Positions 41,325-49,014 of a stretch of DNA of 49,014 nt are shown here, in pieces. Each line of letters opens with the position of its first letter. The stretch's first letter is position 1. This stretch comes from Peptococcaceae bacterium BRH_c4a (GTDB taxonomy: Bacteria; Bacillota; Desulfotomaculia; Desulfotomaculales; Desulfocucumaceae), in the NCBI GenBank assembly GCA_000961585.1, contig LADN01000058.1:1-49014 (forward strand). Reading direction: 5' to 3'. Made by a program: the position numbers and the translations under genes. A model generated the notes under the pieces. That model saw only the letters and a program-made list of their open reading frames with translations. It had not been told where the DNA came from and ran no database searches.

Positions 41325-42671
41325 CTAATTTTCCCTCCGGTTGCACAGTGCCTCAACGGTATGCACCACATGTCCCAGGGCAAACACCACCAGCCGGTCG
41401 TCCGGCTGTATAACCTCGCTGCCCTTGGGTATGATTATTCTGTCGCCCCTGCTGATGGCTCCTATGATTACTCCCTTTGGCAGCCCCGAGAAGGACAGTG
41501 CCCTGCCGGCCATCCTGCTTTCGGGCTGAACAATGATCTCCAGCACCTCGGCCTGCTCGTTTAAAAGCAGCACCAGGGAAAGCAGCCTGCCGCCTCTGAT
41601 AAATCTCATTATTTCACCGATGGTTATGAGCCTTGGACTAATGGCGGCGTCCACACCCAGCCTTTCCACCAGGGGGGCGTAACTGGGCCGGCTCACCTTG
41701 GCCACAACCCTCTTGGCCCCCAACTGCTTGGCCAAAAGGGCCATGAGAAGATTTTCCTCGTCAAAGCCTGTCACCGCCACAAAGGCGTCAATTTCGTGTA
41801 TTCCTTCCCTTCTCAAAAGATCCACATCGGTGCCGTCACCTTTCAGTATAAGCACGTCCGACAGCCTATTGGCCAGCTCCTGGCACCTCTCCATGTTCTG
41901 CTCGATGATCTTTACCTTCATGCCTCTCTTACTGAGTTTTTCAGAAAGGTAAAGGCCTATCCTGCCCCCGCCCATGATCATGACATTGTGCACACGCTGG
42001 CGTTTTCTTTTAAATTTGGCATATATTTTATTGATTGAGTCGTTATTACCCAAAACGTAAATGGTGTCGCCGGGCTTGATATAGTCCCTGCCGCCGGGTA
42101 CTATCATTTCTCCCTTACGGGAAATGCCTACCACAAGACATGCTTTGGGCAAGTCAATATCCTGTATTTTCTTGCCTGCAAAATCCACATTGCATTCTTC
42201 CACAGTCAGCTCGGCCATTTGCACCTTGCCGTTGGCAAAATGCTCGGTATGAACCGAAAGATTCATGGTGAGAAGCCTGGATATCTCCTGGGAAGCGGCA
42301 TAATCGGGATTAATAACCAGATCAATGCCCAGATCCTCCTTGGATATAATCAGATCCCGGACGTAATCCGGGTCCCTTATCCTGGCTATGGTCCTGGCAA
42401 TACCCACTCTCTTTGCGGTCATGCAGGAAATCATGTTGATTTCGTCACTGTCGGTGACCGACACCAGCAGATCGCTGTCACTGACACCGATATCCTTTAA
42501 CAACTGGGAACTGGAACCGTTTCCCTTCACAGTGAGCACGTCCAGAGATTCATTTATTTTGGCCAACTGTGTCTCACTGCGGTCTATGACTATGATATCG
42601 TGACCCTCTTCCGAAAGCCTGTGGGCAATTTCGGTGCCCACCTTGCCGGCTCCAATTATTGTTATTCTCAT
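41325..42671 (-). CDS. trkA: Trk system potassium regulator TrkA
   Basis: 448 residues with two tandem RCK modules: Rossmann fingerprints MRITIIGAGKVGTEIAHRLSEEGHDIIVID at the start and NVMIMGGGRIGLYLSEKLSKRGMKVKIIEQ at ~232, each followed by a TrkA_C domain (IVPGGRDYIKPGDTIYVLG; IIPKGSEVIQPDDRLVVFA). Binds nucleotides and gates TrkH. Cytosolic; first gene of trkA-trkH. Confidence 0.96.
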   Translation of the reverse strand: MRITIIGAGKVGTEIAHRLSEEGHDIIVIDRSETQLAKINESLDVLTVKGNGSSSQLLKDIGVSDSDLLVSVTDSDEINMISCMTAKRVGIARTIARIRDPDYVRDLIISKEDLGIDLVINPDYAASQEISRLLTMNLSVHTEHFANGKVQMAELTVEECNVDFAGKKIQDIDLPKACLVVGISRKGEMIVPGGRDYIKPGDTIYVLGNNDSINKIYAKFKRKRQRVHNVMIMGGGRIGLYLSEKLSKRGMKVKIIEQNMERCQELANRLSDVLILKGDGTDVDLLRREGIHEIDAFVAVTGFDEENLLMALLAKQLGAKRVVAKVSRPSYAPLVERLGVDAAISPRLITIGEIMRFIRGGRLLSLVLLLNEQAEVLEIIVQPESRMAGRALSFSGLPKGVIIGAISRGDRIIIPKGSEVIQPDDRLVVFALGHVVHTVEALCNRREN

Positions 42672-42766
42672 AAAAATTCACCCCGCACCGTCCACCGATT
42701 AAAAAGCTCTTATGTAAAATTACAATATACTTGCTATCCAAGCAAGCTATTTTTTTAGGAACAGTG

Positions 42767-43165
42767 AAAAAACGCCCTAACGGGCGTTGCCGTCTTGCAG
42801 ACGGCGGAATCCAGGAGCCAGGAGCCAGAAGCCAGAATGGTGACAGCCTGCCTTAAAAGCGACCCTCAAGCGACCCCACAGCGACATGCAGTGAGGGGGA
42901 GTGATTTAAGTCCGTGCGGAATGTACCGGAGGCTGCTACTGTCTCTTAACGACCGAGCCTACGGAATGCCGAGCCGGCTGCAGGACGCAGCCGGAAGCCG
43001 GAATCGACGCAAGGACGCGGCGTTGGAGGCGGTCGGCACTCCGTTGGCGACCGAGTTTAGAGACAGTTGCAGCAGGAGGTTATGCAGGCCGGACTTAAAT
43101 CGCTCCGCCTACCCATTAGCGACCATGTAGAGACCCTCAAGTGACCCAGGAGCGACCCCCAAAAA
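42767..43165 (+). repeat. Structured intergenic repeat, full copy
   Basis: Left hairpins cgccctaacgggcg and gccgtcttgcagacggc, heptads, GCGAC flank, core 42899-43105 and a second imperfect bracket (gagaccctcaagtgaccc). The core is nearly identical to copy 1; one inner position (T to C in the third stem) breaks a pair. The right flank diverges after 43150. It lies upstream of trkA in the opposite orientation. Confidence 0.83.
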
Positions 43166-43197
43166 TGAACATAGGGTCTTCGCCGTGACAAAATAAG

Positions 43198-43206
43198 TTA
43201 TCCACA
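43198..43206 (+). promoter_or_regulatory. Perfect DnaA box
   Basis: TTATCCACA, the fourth perfect copy in the window and in the same orientation as the others. Confidence 0.5.
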
Positions 43207-43236
43207 ATTCTCGAAAAGCATAATTTCCTATACAGA

Positions 43237-43272
43237 AAAAAGAACTCTCCCCACAAGGGGAGAGTCTTTTTC
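43237..43272. terminator. Bidirectional terminator
   Basis: ACTCTCCCC (43244-43252) pairs with GGGGAGAGT (43257-43265), loop acaa, with A-rich sequence before and T5 after. No confident gene ends here on either side; it may end transcription entering from the unusual region to the right. Confidence 0.75.
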
Positions 43273-43728
43273 GAGCCCGTAATGACCTACGCTACAGCCA
43301 CTACGCATACCTGCATAGCCAACAATGACCTTTCGGCCATTATAGACCATTACGGCACCCGTAATGACCTTTGCTCGGCTATTATGGCTACCTAGGAAGC
43401 CTGCAGCAATCTCTCGACTGCCGCAAACCCCGTATATCAATAGAAATTGAATATATCCGGCAACCATAATAATCTTAGCTCGACCAATGCATATCCCTTA
43501 CGACCCTGTAATAATCTTTAGGACTATTACAAAGCCTGCCGGAACATACACCAGTCTGCCCGCCGGCTAATACCGAGCCGTGTTGACCCGATACCAACCT
43601 TTGGCCGACCATCACAGAGCCTTTTAAGACCCTGTAACAGTCTTGGCTCGGCCATTACGAACCCTACGCTAATATTATGGACCAAGCCCGGTGTCATTAT
43701 TCCTCTTTTTTTAAATATAATTTAATTT
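43272..43728. other. Unexplained palindrome-rich intergenic region
   Basis: About 450 bases without a convincing gene. It is filled with recurring gtaatgacc/cattacgg/ctcggccatta-like words in both orientations, for example ATTACGG-cac-CCGTAAT near 43350-43370 and CTGTAATAATCTTTAGGACTATTACA near 43505-43535, and ggctcggccatta near 43650. A minus-strand frame (43228-43467) exists but lacks a ribosome site and runs through the terminator. It could be a decayed gene, a degenerate repeat array or a structured RNA. Confidence 0.5.
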
Positions 43729-44055
43729 TTAATCCTCAACCATCAGCAAGAGCTTTTCGTGGATGTGCAGATTCAACTGGCGCATTACATTTCTTAGAGT
43801 TTGAGGCTCGGTCAGTAAAAATCCGTCCTCCCAGCGCTCCAGCAAATATGAAATAAACTCCATAAACCCGGTGGCCAGAGTGAGGGTGTATAATTCTCTG
43901 TATCTGTTATTCCCCTCGGGCTGGCAGCCGGTTCCCAGGGTATCCTTATGAGTCAGCTTAAAATTACCCAGGCGGTGGTCCTCCCTGGTCCAGGAAAGAA
44001 TACCGTCAACGGCGTGAATTTCCTTACCACAGGTATCACAGGTAAAAGTAGCCAA
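43729..44055 (-). CDS. Zinc-ribbon protein of unknown function, 108 residues
   Basis: Starts at TTG with GGGAGG seven bases upstream. The N-terminus has a knuckle, CDTCGKEIH, but only one further cysteine (GTGCQP), so a full four-Cys zinc site would need His35/His-type ligands. The rest is helical (YRELYTLTLATGFMEFISYLLERWEDGFLLTEPQTLRNVMRQLNLHIHEKLLLMVED). I do not recognise the family. Same strand as the metallophosphoesterase, 140 bases downstream of it. Confidence 0.65.
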   Translation of the reverse strand: MATFTCDTCGKEIHAVDGILSWTREDHRLGNFKLTHKDTLGTGCQPEGNNRYRELYTLTLATGFMEFISYLLERWEDGFLLTEPQTLRNVMRQLNLHIHEKLLLMVED

Positions 44056-44182
44056 TCAAAACCCTCCCCCTTACAATCATTTATAAATGCCTCACAGATT
44101 TCAGATTCCAACTGAGAAAATGAAGAGATGCACAGGTTCCTCTTTTCAATCCTCTTTATAATTATAACAATTATATTTAAAA

Positions 44183-44218
44183 AAGCCACACGGGAGTTAC
44201 CGTCCGGGTGGCTCTGTC
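44183..44218 (-). terminator. Terminator overlapping the metallophosphoesterase end
   Basis: On the minus strand AGCCACCCGG pairs with CCGTGTGGCT-type sequence and is followed by TTTTTTAA. The left arm includes the last codons and stop of the upstream gene. Confidence 0.75.
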
Positions 44219-44952
44219 ACTAATCCCTGCCATGAACCGATTAAAGCCGGGCTGAAGCATAGAAAATCGGCACTGACCAGGTGAAAATTGATACCCCATA
44301 TTTTTTCAGGCAGCCGATACCGGCATGCCCTGGAATGCAAATGTCCATACACCACGGTGCCCACCCGGTATTCCTGAAACAACTCTATAAAACCGCTGTG
44401 CTCATTTTTTTCATTGGTGGGCATGAAATGCGTCATGACGATTATTTCATCGGCGCCTTCCCGAGCGCTTTTCAGCGAGTTTTCCAGCCTGATAAGCTCC
44501 CGCTGATATATTTTCATATCCTTTTCTCCGAAAAAGGCTCCGTTGGGACATAGCCATCCCCTGGTTCCGCAAATGGCCAGTCCATCAAAAAAAACGCAGT
44601 CGTTTTGTATCAGACTGGTGTTGGAGGGCATTTTTTGCCTAGCCCTGGATATGCTCTGCCACCAGTAATCGTGGTTTCCCTGAATCATTACTATATTGCC
44701 GGGCAGAAGCCCCAGATAATGAATATCCGGCCTAGCCTCGTCAAGCCTCATGGCCCAGGATGTGTCACCGGCCAGCAGTACCAGATCCCCGGGCAGAACC
44801 TTTTTCGTCCAGTTTTCATATATTTTCCGGGCATGCCCCTGCCAGCTCCGGTCTATCTCCCACATGGGCTTGTATTCCGGAACATCCCAGCTTTGGATGT
44901 CCGGTTCCGAACAGAATGACAGGTGAAGGTCACTGATGGCATATATATTCAT
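44197..44952 (-). CDS. Calcineurin-like metallophosphoesterase
   Basis: 251 residues with all metal motifs in order: ISDLHLSF, LLAGDTSWAM, IQGNHDYWW, VMTHFMPT and VYGHLHSR. It is a cytosolic phosphoesterase; the GDTSWA and NHDYWW variants are those of a clostridial subfamily with unknown substrate. ATG start with GAAGGGA upstream. Transcribed alone or with the following zinc-ribbon gene, from which a terminator separates it. Confidence 0.88.
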   Translation of the reverse strand: MNIYAISDLHLSFCSEPDIQSWDVPEYKPMWEIDRSWQGHARKIYENWTKKVLPGDLVLLAGDTSWAMRLDEARPDIHYLGLLPGNIVMIQGNHDYWWQSISRARQKMPSNTSLIQNDCVFFDGLAICGTRGWLCPNGAFFGEKDMKIYQRELIRLENSLKSAREGADEIIVMTHFMPTNEKNEHSGFIELFQEYRVGTVVYGHLHSRACRYRLPEKIWGINFHLVSADFLCFSPALIGSWQGLVTEPPGR

Positions 44953-45065
44953 TAAAAGGATCCCTTCGGAATATTATTACGGTAAAACAAAAACCAATAA
45001 TACTTCCCCGCACAGAGGAATTATTACTTTAAATTTAGAAATATAAAGGCAGGAGGTGAGTTTTT

Positions 45066-45257
45066 ATGAACGAATACAAACTGGTTATAGTGGTAGAAAC
45101 AAAGGAACACGCATATATACGCATGTTCATAAACAACTCGCTGTGCAACCCCGAAGGCCTGATTCGTTTAAAGCATGCTGATCTGGACAATCTTTTTAAA
45201 GACCTGTTCAAGGCCTCCCGGGGGAAATGCATAAAGTGCCGCTGCCCCAGTCCATGA
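45066..45257 (+). CDS. Small Cys-tailed protein, 63 residues
   Basis: Good ribosome site (AGGAGG, about eight bases before ATG). MNEYKLVIVVETKEHAYIRMFINNSLCNPEGLIRLKHADLDNLFKDLFKASRGKCIKCRC has a beta-rich start and a C-terminal cluster CIKCRC, which might bind metal. Family not recognised. Divergent from the metallophosphoesterase; a bidirectional terminator follows about 115 bases later. Confidence 0.6.
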   Translation: MNEYKLVIVVETKEHAYIRMFINNSLCNPEGLIRLKHADLDNLFKDLFKASRGKCIKCRCPSP

Positions 45258-45365
45258 AGTTATTTTCTCAAATGTCATGACAAAAAGTTTCTATAAAAAA
45301 AGGTTGATTACCTTCTTCTTTTTTAAAATACGGTTAATTATATATCTTAAAAAAGGCTTTTTTTA

Positions 45366-45402
45366 TGGAAAAAATCCCGGTTACCCGGGATTTTTTCTTT
45401 TT
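45366..45402. terminator. Bidirectional terminator between convergent genes
   Basis: AAATCCCGG (45372-45380) pairs with CCGGGATTT (45385-45393), loop ttac, flanked by A- and T-runs on the respective sides. It serves the 63-residue gene and the ferredoxin gene. Confidence 0.85.
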
Positions 45403-45478
45403 TTATCTACATGTCGCTTTGGGGTCACTCCAGCTCATTCTGTCCCCTGTCTCCCGTCCCCTGAATTCCAGTCAATTT

Positions 45479-45856
45479 CTATCCGTGTATCAGCGCCGGG
45501 AGGCACCGGGTGCAGACCCAGAGACTCTCCCCCTCTTTCCGGCAGGGCAGAACCGGAAAATCATCCTCACTGGCCCCGCACCTGTGACACTGCTGGGGAA
45601 TATAGGTGCGGGGGTTTTTCTTGATGTGGCTGTGTACCGCCTCCTCTGAAAAGTCCTTGGCCACCCTTTCTTCAATGGACAGCGCCCCTTCCGGGCACAC
45701 CCCCAGGCAAAAGCCTGCCCCGTCACAAAGCTCGTCCTTTATCACCCTGGCCTTGCCATCCCTGATTTCTATAGCTCCCTCGGCGCAGGGGGATATACAC
45801 AGACCACACCCGGTACACCTCTCTTCATCTATTTTTACAATCTTACGCTTTTTCAC
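45479..45856 (-). CDS. Ferredoxin-like iron-sulfur protein with zinc-ribbon tail
   Basis: 125 residues. The first cluster site is a full CxxCxxCxxxC (Cys14, 17, 20, 24). The second site reads CDGAGFCLGVCP: Cys44, Ala47 in place of the second ligand, Cys50 and Cys54, so it could hold a 3Fe-4S cluster or use another ligand. The variant CDGxGxC is shared by a known family of anaerobe ferredoxins. The C-terminus has CHRC...PC...CTRC, a probable zinc ribbon. GTG start with GGAGG upstream. Partner unknown; electron carrier role inferred. Confidence 0.87.
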   Translation of the reverse strand: MKKRKIVKIDEERCTGCGLCISPCAEGAIEIRDGKARVIKDELCDGAGFCLGVCPEGALSIEERVAKDFSEEAVHSHIKKNPRTYIPQQCHRCGASEDDFPVLPCRKEGESLWVCTRCLPALIHG

Positions 45857-45981
45857 GCTACAGCCCTCCGGTTTGTGTTATTTTATTACATTATGGCCTA
45901 TATTCAATATAATATCTGTGAGTGAAAGCCAAAAAAAAGTGTGATTTTGGTCACAGCTAACCGGTTTGTTTTTCCATAGCC

Positions 45982-46150
45982 AAGGAAAGTATATGCCATA
46001 TTAAAGTATTAAATCGCTAAATCGCCAAAGCATTTTTATGCAAGCCCAGAGTTTTTCTGGGGTCGCTCCTGGGTCACTTGAGGGTCGCTTTTAAAGTATG
46101 CTGTCACCATTCTGGCTTCTGGATTCCGCCGTCTGCAAGACGGCACCGCC
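45982..46150 (-). repeat. Structured intergenic repeat, flank-only copy, minus orientation
   Basis: Read on the minus strand: hairpin gccgtcttgcagacggc, heptads, one bracket agcgaccctcaagtgaccc, aggagcgacccc-agaaaaac and the CTTTAATATG tail, ending ccttgg. No core. It begins just downstream of the yyaL stop. A second small hairpin ACCGCC-ttgcc-GGCGGT precedes it. Confidence 0.8.
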
Positions 46151-46165
46151 GGCAAGGCGGTTATT

Positions 46166-48208
46166 TTATTCTGCTGACCGATCTCCCCTGATAATTGCTA
46201 TAAGCTTTTCCACTTCGGTGGTTGGTTTCCGGCAACTGAAATTCTCGCAGACGTAGGCTGCGGGCAACCCGTCTATGGCCCCGTGGTCCCTGGTAAAAGG
46301 AGCCAGTTCTTCTATTTCCCGGGCCTCGCCATTATCTGGCCGGAATATAAGCACGGTATCCGGCAGGAACTCCCTGCGCACCGCTTCCACCATCCTTCTT
46401 ACCCCCTCACATCCGGCCTTACCGGCAATTACTATTTCCCGGGAGGGGGCGATGGCAGTCTGATAGGCAGTAAGGAAAAAGGTATGGGCCCCGGGGTAGG
46501 CCGAAACAGTTCCGGCAAAGGCATTAAAAAGGCTTTGGGCCAAATCTGTCAAATCCTCCCGTCCGGTCATCCTGGCAAGTCGGATAATGTTCAGGGCGGC
46601 CACAGAGTTTCCGGAAGGCACGGCTCCGTCATATACCTCCTTGGGCCTGGTTATAAGCTGTTCAGAATCGCTGCCGTAAAAGAAAAAGCCTCCCCTTTCC
46701 CTGTCCCAGAACAAAGCCTGCATCTCATCCAGGAGCATAAGAGCCCTCTTCAGATACTGGGGTTTCAGTGTAACCTCGTACAGCTCCAGAAGGCCCCACT
46801 GCAAAAAGGCGTAGTCGTCAACGTAACCCGGAAAGGCGGCTTCACCGTCCCGGTACCGGGCCAGCAGCCTGCCATCATTTCCCCTCATACGGCTCCAGAT
46901 AAAATCGGACGCCCTCACAGCCGCCCCGGCATAACCCTTATCCCCGGTTACCGCTGCGCTCCTGGCCAGGGAGGCAATCATAAGACCGTTCCATGAGGTA
47001 AGAACCTTATCGTCCTTGTACGGGTGCACCCTTTTTTCCCTGTGCAGGAAAAGCTTTTGCCGGTAGGCCTCCAGGCTCTGCCGGCGGTCGTCTTCCAGAT
47101 CTTCTGAGGTAATGAGATTAGGTATGCTGTACCCCTCGAAATTGCCTTCCTTGGAAATATCAAAGATTTTACAATACAGTCCGCCCTCCTCCGGTCCCAG
47201 CAGCCGGGTGACCTCCCCGGGAGTCCAGATATAAAATCTTCCCTCTTCCCCCTCGGAATCGGCGTCCTCCGCCGAGTAGAACCCGCCCTCAGGAGAAGTC
47301 ATGTCCCTTAATACATAAGTAAATACTTCGCCGGCCACCCTCCGGTAAAAGGGATCCCCGGTGCACTGAAAGGTTTCGGTGAACACCATAGAAATAAGAG
47401 CATTGTCATAAAGCATTTTTTCAAAGTGCGGCGCCAGCCACCGGCGGTCGGTGGAGTACCGGGAAAAGCCAAAACCCACGTGGTCATATATACCTCCGGC
47501 ATACATAGACCTCAGTGTTTTTTCCACCATAGCCAGGGCTTTTGTTTCACCAGTCCTTTTCCAGTATCGCAAAAGAAACATCAGATTGTGGGGGGTGGGA
47601 AATTTGGGAGCGTCCCCAAAACCTCCGTAGAGGGAGTCAAAGCTATTCTCCAGATCGCTGTATGCTTTTTCCAATAAATCCCTGCGCAGATCCCCTTCTT
47701 CCCCGGAGAGTTGGTTCAGCACCGCATTAACAATACTTTCCCCGACCTCGGTTACCGCCTCCCTCCCCGACTTCCACTTCACGGCCGCCTGCCCCAGTAT
47801 ATCCAGAAGCCCGGACCTTCCCCATTTTGACTTCTTGGGAAAGTACGTTCCGGCAAAGAAGGGCTTTTTTTCCGGTGTCATAATAATGGTCAGAGGCCAC
47901 CCCCCCTGTCCTGTCAGGGCCTGGCACACCGACATATAAATATAGTCTATATCCGGACGCTCCTCCCGGTCAACCTTGACCGAAATAAAGCTCCTGTTCA
48001 ACATCTCCGCCACCTCTGTGTCCTCAAAGGACTCCCGCTCCATTACATGGCACCAGTGGCAGGTTGAATAACCTATGCTTAGGAACACCGGCTTGTCTTC
48101 ATTTTTTGCTTTATCAAAAGCCTCGTCAGACCACGGATACCAGTCCACTGGGTTGTTGGCGTGCTGGAGCAGGTAAGGGCTTTTTTCTTTAGCGAGTCTA
48201 TTTGGCAT
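46166..48208 (-). CDS. yyaL: Thioredoxin-fold/glycosidase-like protein (YyaL, DUF255 family)
   Basis: 680 residues. The N-terminal thioredoxin-like DUF255 domain has [45 protein letters not shown], with Cys50-His-Trp-Cys53 in the redox position. An (alpha/alpha)6-barrel-like part follows ([68 protein letters not shown]). The end has [16 protein letters not shown] with a further Cys pair. Homologous to spermatogenesis-associated protein 20; molecular role unknown. Full length for the family. Monocistronic. Confidence 0.93.
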   Translation of the reverse strand: MPNRLAKEKSPYLLQHANNPVDWYPWSDEAFDKAKNEDKPVFLSIGYSTCHWCHVMERESFEDTEVAEMLNRSFISVKVDREERPDIDYIYMSVCQALTGQGGWPLTIIMTPEKKPFFAGTYFPKKSKWGRSGLLDILGQAAVKWKSGREAVTEVGESIVNAVLNQLSGEEGDLRRDLLEKAYSDLENSFDSLYGGFGDAPKFPTPHNLMFLLRYWKRTGETKALAMVEKTLRSMYAGGIYDHVGFGFSRYSTDRRWLAPHFEKMLYDNALISMVFTETFQCTGDPFYRRVAGEVFTYVLRDMTSPEGGFYSAEDADSEGEEGRFYIWTPGEVTRLLGPEEGGLYCKIFDISKEGNFEGYSIPNLITSEDLEDDRRQSLEAYRQKLFLHREKRVHPYKDDKVLTSWNGLMIASLARSAAVTGDKGYAGAAVRASDFIWSRMRGNDGRLLARYRDGEAAFPGYVDDYAFLQWGLLELYEVTLKPQYLKRALMLLDEMQALFWDRERGGFFFYGSDSEQLITRPKEVYDGAVPSGNSVAALNIIRLARMTGREDLTDLAQSLFNAFAGTVSAYPGAHTFFLTAYQTAIAPSREIVIAGKAGCEGVRRMVEAVRREFLPDTVLIFRPDNGEAREIEELAPFTRDHGAIDGLPAAYVCENFSCRKPTTEVEKLIAIIRGDRSAE

Positions 48209-48415
48209 ATCGTATAACCCCCCAAAGCCATTTGAGTTTATTATCCCAAAAGCCTACATCTTGATGCTTGCTCTTGTTGCATGAATATTTCTTTGCGAAA
48301 GTATTTCTCCTAAGAATTTAAAACACATAATGGATATTGCAGGAAAATAGGAGGAAATATCTTAAAATTGTCGAATTAAGCAAGAGGGAAAGGCGAATTG
48401 GATGGAGTGGTAATT
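48209..48415. other. Divergent intergenic region with composition change
   Basis: Between yyaL (leftward) and the toxin-like gene (rightward). From about 48240 the sequence becomes markedly AT-rich. No palindromic operator or clear -35/-10 pair could be singled out. Confidence 0.4.
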
Positions 48416-49014
48416 TTGCCAGAACAGAGTCTATTTATAGAGATTAAAAATAAGATAAGAATTATTACAGATTTATTATCTGACCTTCAAAGAATATTAT
48501 TTAAACCAATCTCCAATCAGGAGGTATGGCTTAAACAGTTAAATAATTCAATAAAATTTATCGAATGGACTATCAGTAAATATAAACTGCAATTTAATGG
48601 AATACCTAAACATATTTACAAAAAGGACATATTTTATTGTAAGCTTGGTTTTAATATTGGTAGTGAGCAATGTGGTGAAAGACCAGTTGTTATACTGCAA
48701 AACAGTGTTAATTCAACTGTGACAATTGTTGCACCGATAACTACAATAAATGGCGTTATAGAAAAAGCTGAAGAAGGACATTATATCATAAGAAATATTG
48801 ATAAAGATGGGAATGAGAAAATAAAAAAACTGGATATGGACATAGAAATACCAATAGAAATTGAAAAAGGTTACAGAAAGAAAATAACTGGATATGTTGA
48901 TATTGGACAAATAAGAACAGTTAGTAAAAAGAGACTAGACAAGATACCTGTCGCAAAAATTACCAATGGCACTACACAACTTATTAAAAATGGTATCAAA
49001 AAATTATTGGATAT
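48416..49014 (+). CDS. MazF/PemK-like toxin domain protein, cut by window end
   Basis: An uninterrupted frame running off the window (199 codons seen). After ~65 mostly helical residues it has IYKKDIFYCKLGFNIGSEQCGERPVVILQNSVNSTVTIVAPITT, the PemK/MazF signature (type II mRNA-cleaving toxins), then TGYVDIGQIRTVSKKRLDKIPVAKI, also typical of the fold's end. Starts with TTG at 48416 (GGAG eight bases before); in-frame TTG 48398 and GTG 48407 are alternatives. The ~65-residue N-terminal helical extension is not usual for MazF. No antitoxin gene lies upstream in the window. It is AT-rich unlike everything to the left, suggesting acquisition by transfer. Confidence 0.8.
   Translation, partial: MPEQSLFIEIKNKIRIITDLLSDLQRILFKPISNQEVWLKQLNNSIKFIEWTISKYKLQFNGIPKHIYKKDIFYCKLGFNIGSEQCGERPVVILQNSVNSTVTIVAPITTINGVIEKAEEGHYIIRNIDKDGNEKIKKLDMDIEIPIEIEKGYRKKITGYVDIGQIRTVSKKRLDKIPVAKITNGTTQLIKNGIKKLLD

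Noticed and set aside
43228-43467. 79-codon minus-strand frame in the palindrome-rich region
   Set aside because: It runs through a strong terminator hairpin, has no ribosome site and looks like repeated words read in one frame.

Overview
The window looks like chromosomal DNA of a spore-forming Firmicute, most likely in the Peptococcaceae group (Desulfotomaculum/Pelotomaculum type). This is an inference from gene content and order, not from a database search. The support is spo0B next to obg, an intact ruvC-ruvA-ruvB-queH-spoIID-queA-tgt-yajC-secD-secF block, bofC beside ruv, a SigI/RsgI pair, a GerMN lipoprotein-type gene, MurT/GatD, strong AGGAGG ribosome binding sites, and frequent TTG/GTG starts. 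By eye the composition is moderately GC-rich, except for the last ~750 bases, which are very AT-rich.

Layout. 0.5-3.5 kb: minus-strand operon spo0B-obgE-proB, without the usual rplU/rpmA or proA neighbours. 3.5-4.5 kb: DnaA-box cluster, a four-helix membrane protein and a 44-residue membrane peptide. 4.5-6.8 kb: minus-strand polyamine operon (pyruvoyl arginine decarboxylase, spermidine synthase, agmatinase), which covers arginine to putrescine and on to spermidine. 6.9-16 kb: mostly plus strand, with a general-stress protein, a TIM-barrel protein (minus), a lone oligopeptide-binding protein, a Gln-rich coiled-coil protein, lgt, ftsK/spoIIIE, a GerMN/Gmad2 germination-type protein with an apparent AUU start, and a small membrane protein. 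17-18.3 kb: nagA. 18.8-20.9 kb: murT-gatD. 21-23.4 kb: an ECF nickel/cobalt module without an S component. 23.7-26.7 kb: sigI-rsgI, a YteA-type zinc-finger protein and DUF5665. 26.8-38.7 kb: the long secF...ruvC-bofC block, broken at 34-35 kb by an orphan hicB, a collapsed hicA and a repeat. 39-42.7 kb: yebC, trkH, trkA. 43.2-48.2 kb: an odd palindrome-rich intergenic stretch, a zinc-ribbon protein, a metallophosphoesterase, a ferredoxin and a YyaL-type thioredoxin-fold protein. 48.4 kb to the end: a partial MazF/PemK-like toxin in AT-rich, probably acquired, DNA.

The most striking signal is a family of intergenic repeats at eight places (0, 11.3, 16.7, 18.4, 34.6, 38.8, 42.8 and 46.0 kb). 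Four carry a ~207-base core that folds into a long, branched, closed structure, with paired (compensatory) base changes between copies. Other copies lack the core and keep only flanks with a single copy of a 19-base repeat that brackets the core where it is present. This pattern suggests a mobile or excisable structured RNA/DNA element. A separate GGGGACA...TGTCCCC hairpin occurs intact at 4.5 kb and split by a nested palindromic insertion at 16.4 kb. These repeats supply the stop codon and last residues of speB, nagA and hicB. No tRNA, rRNA or CRISPR array was seen.
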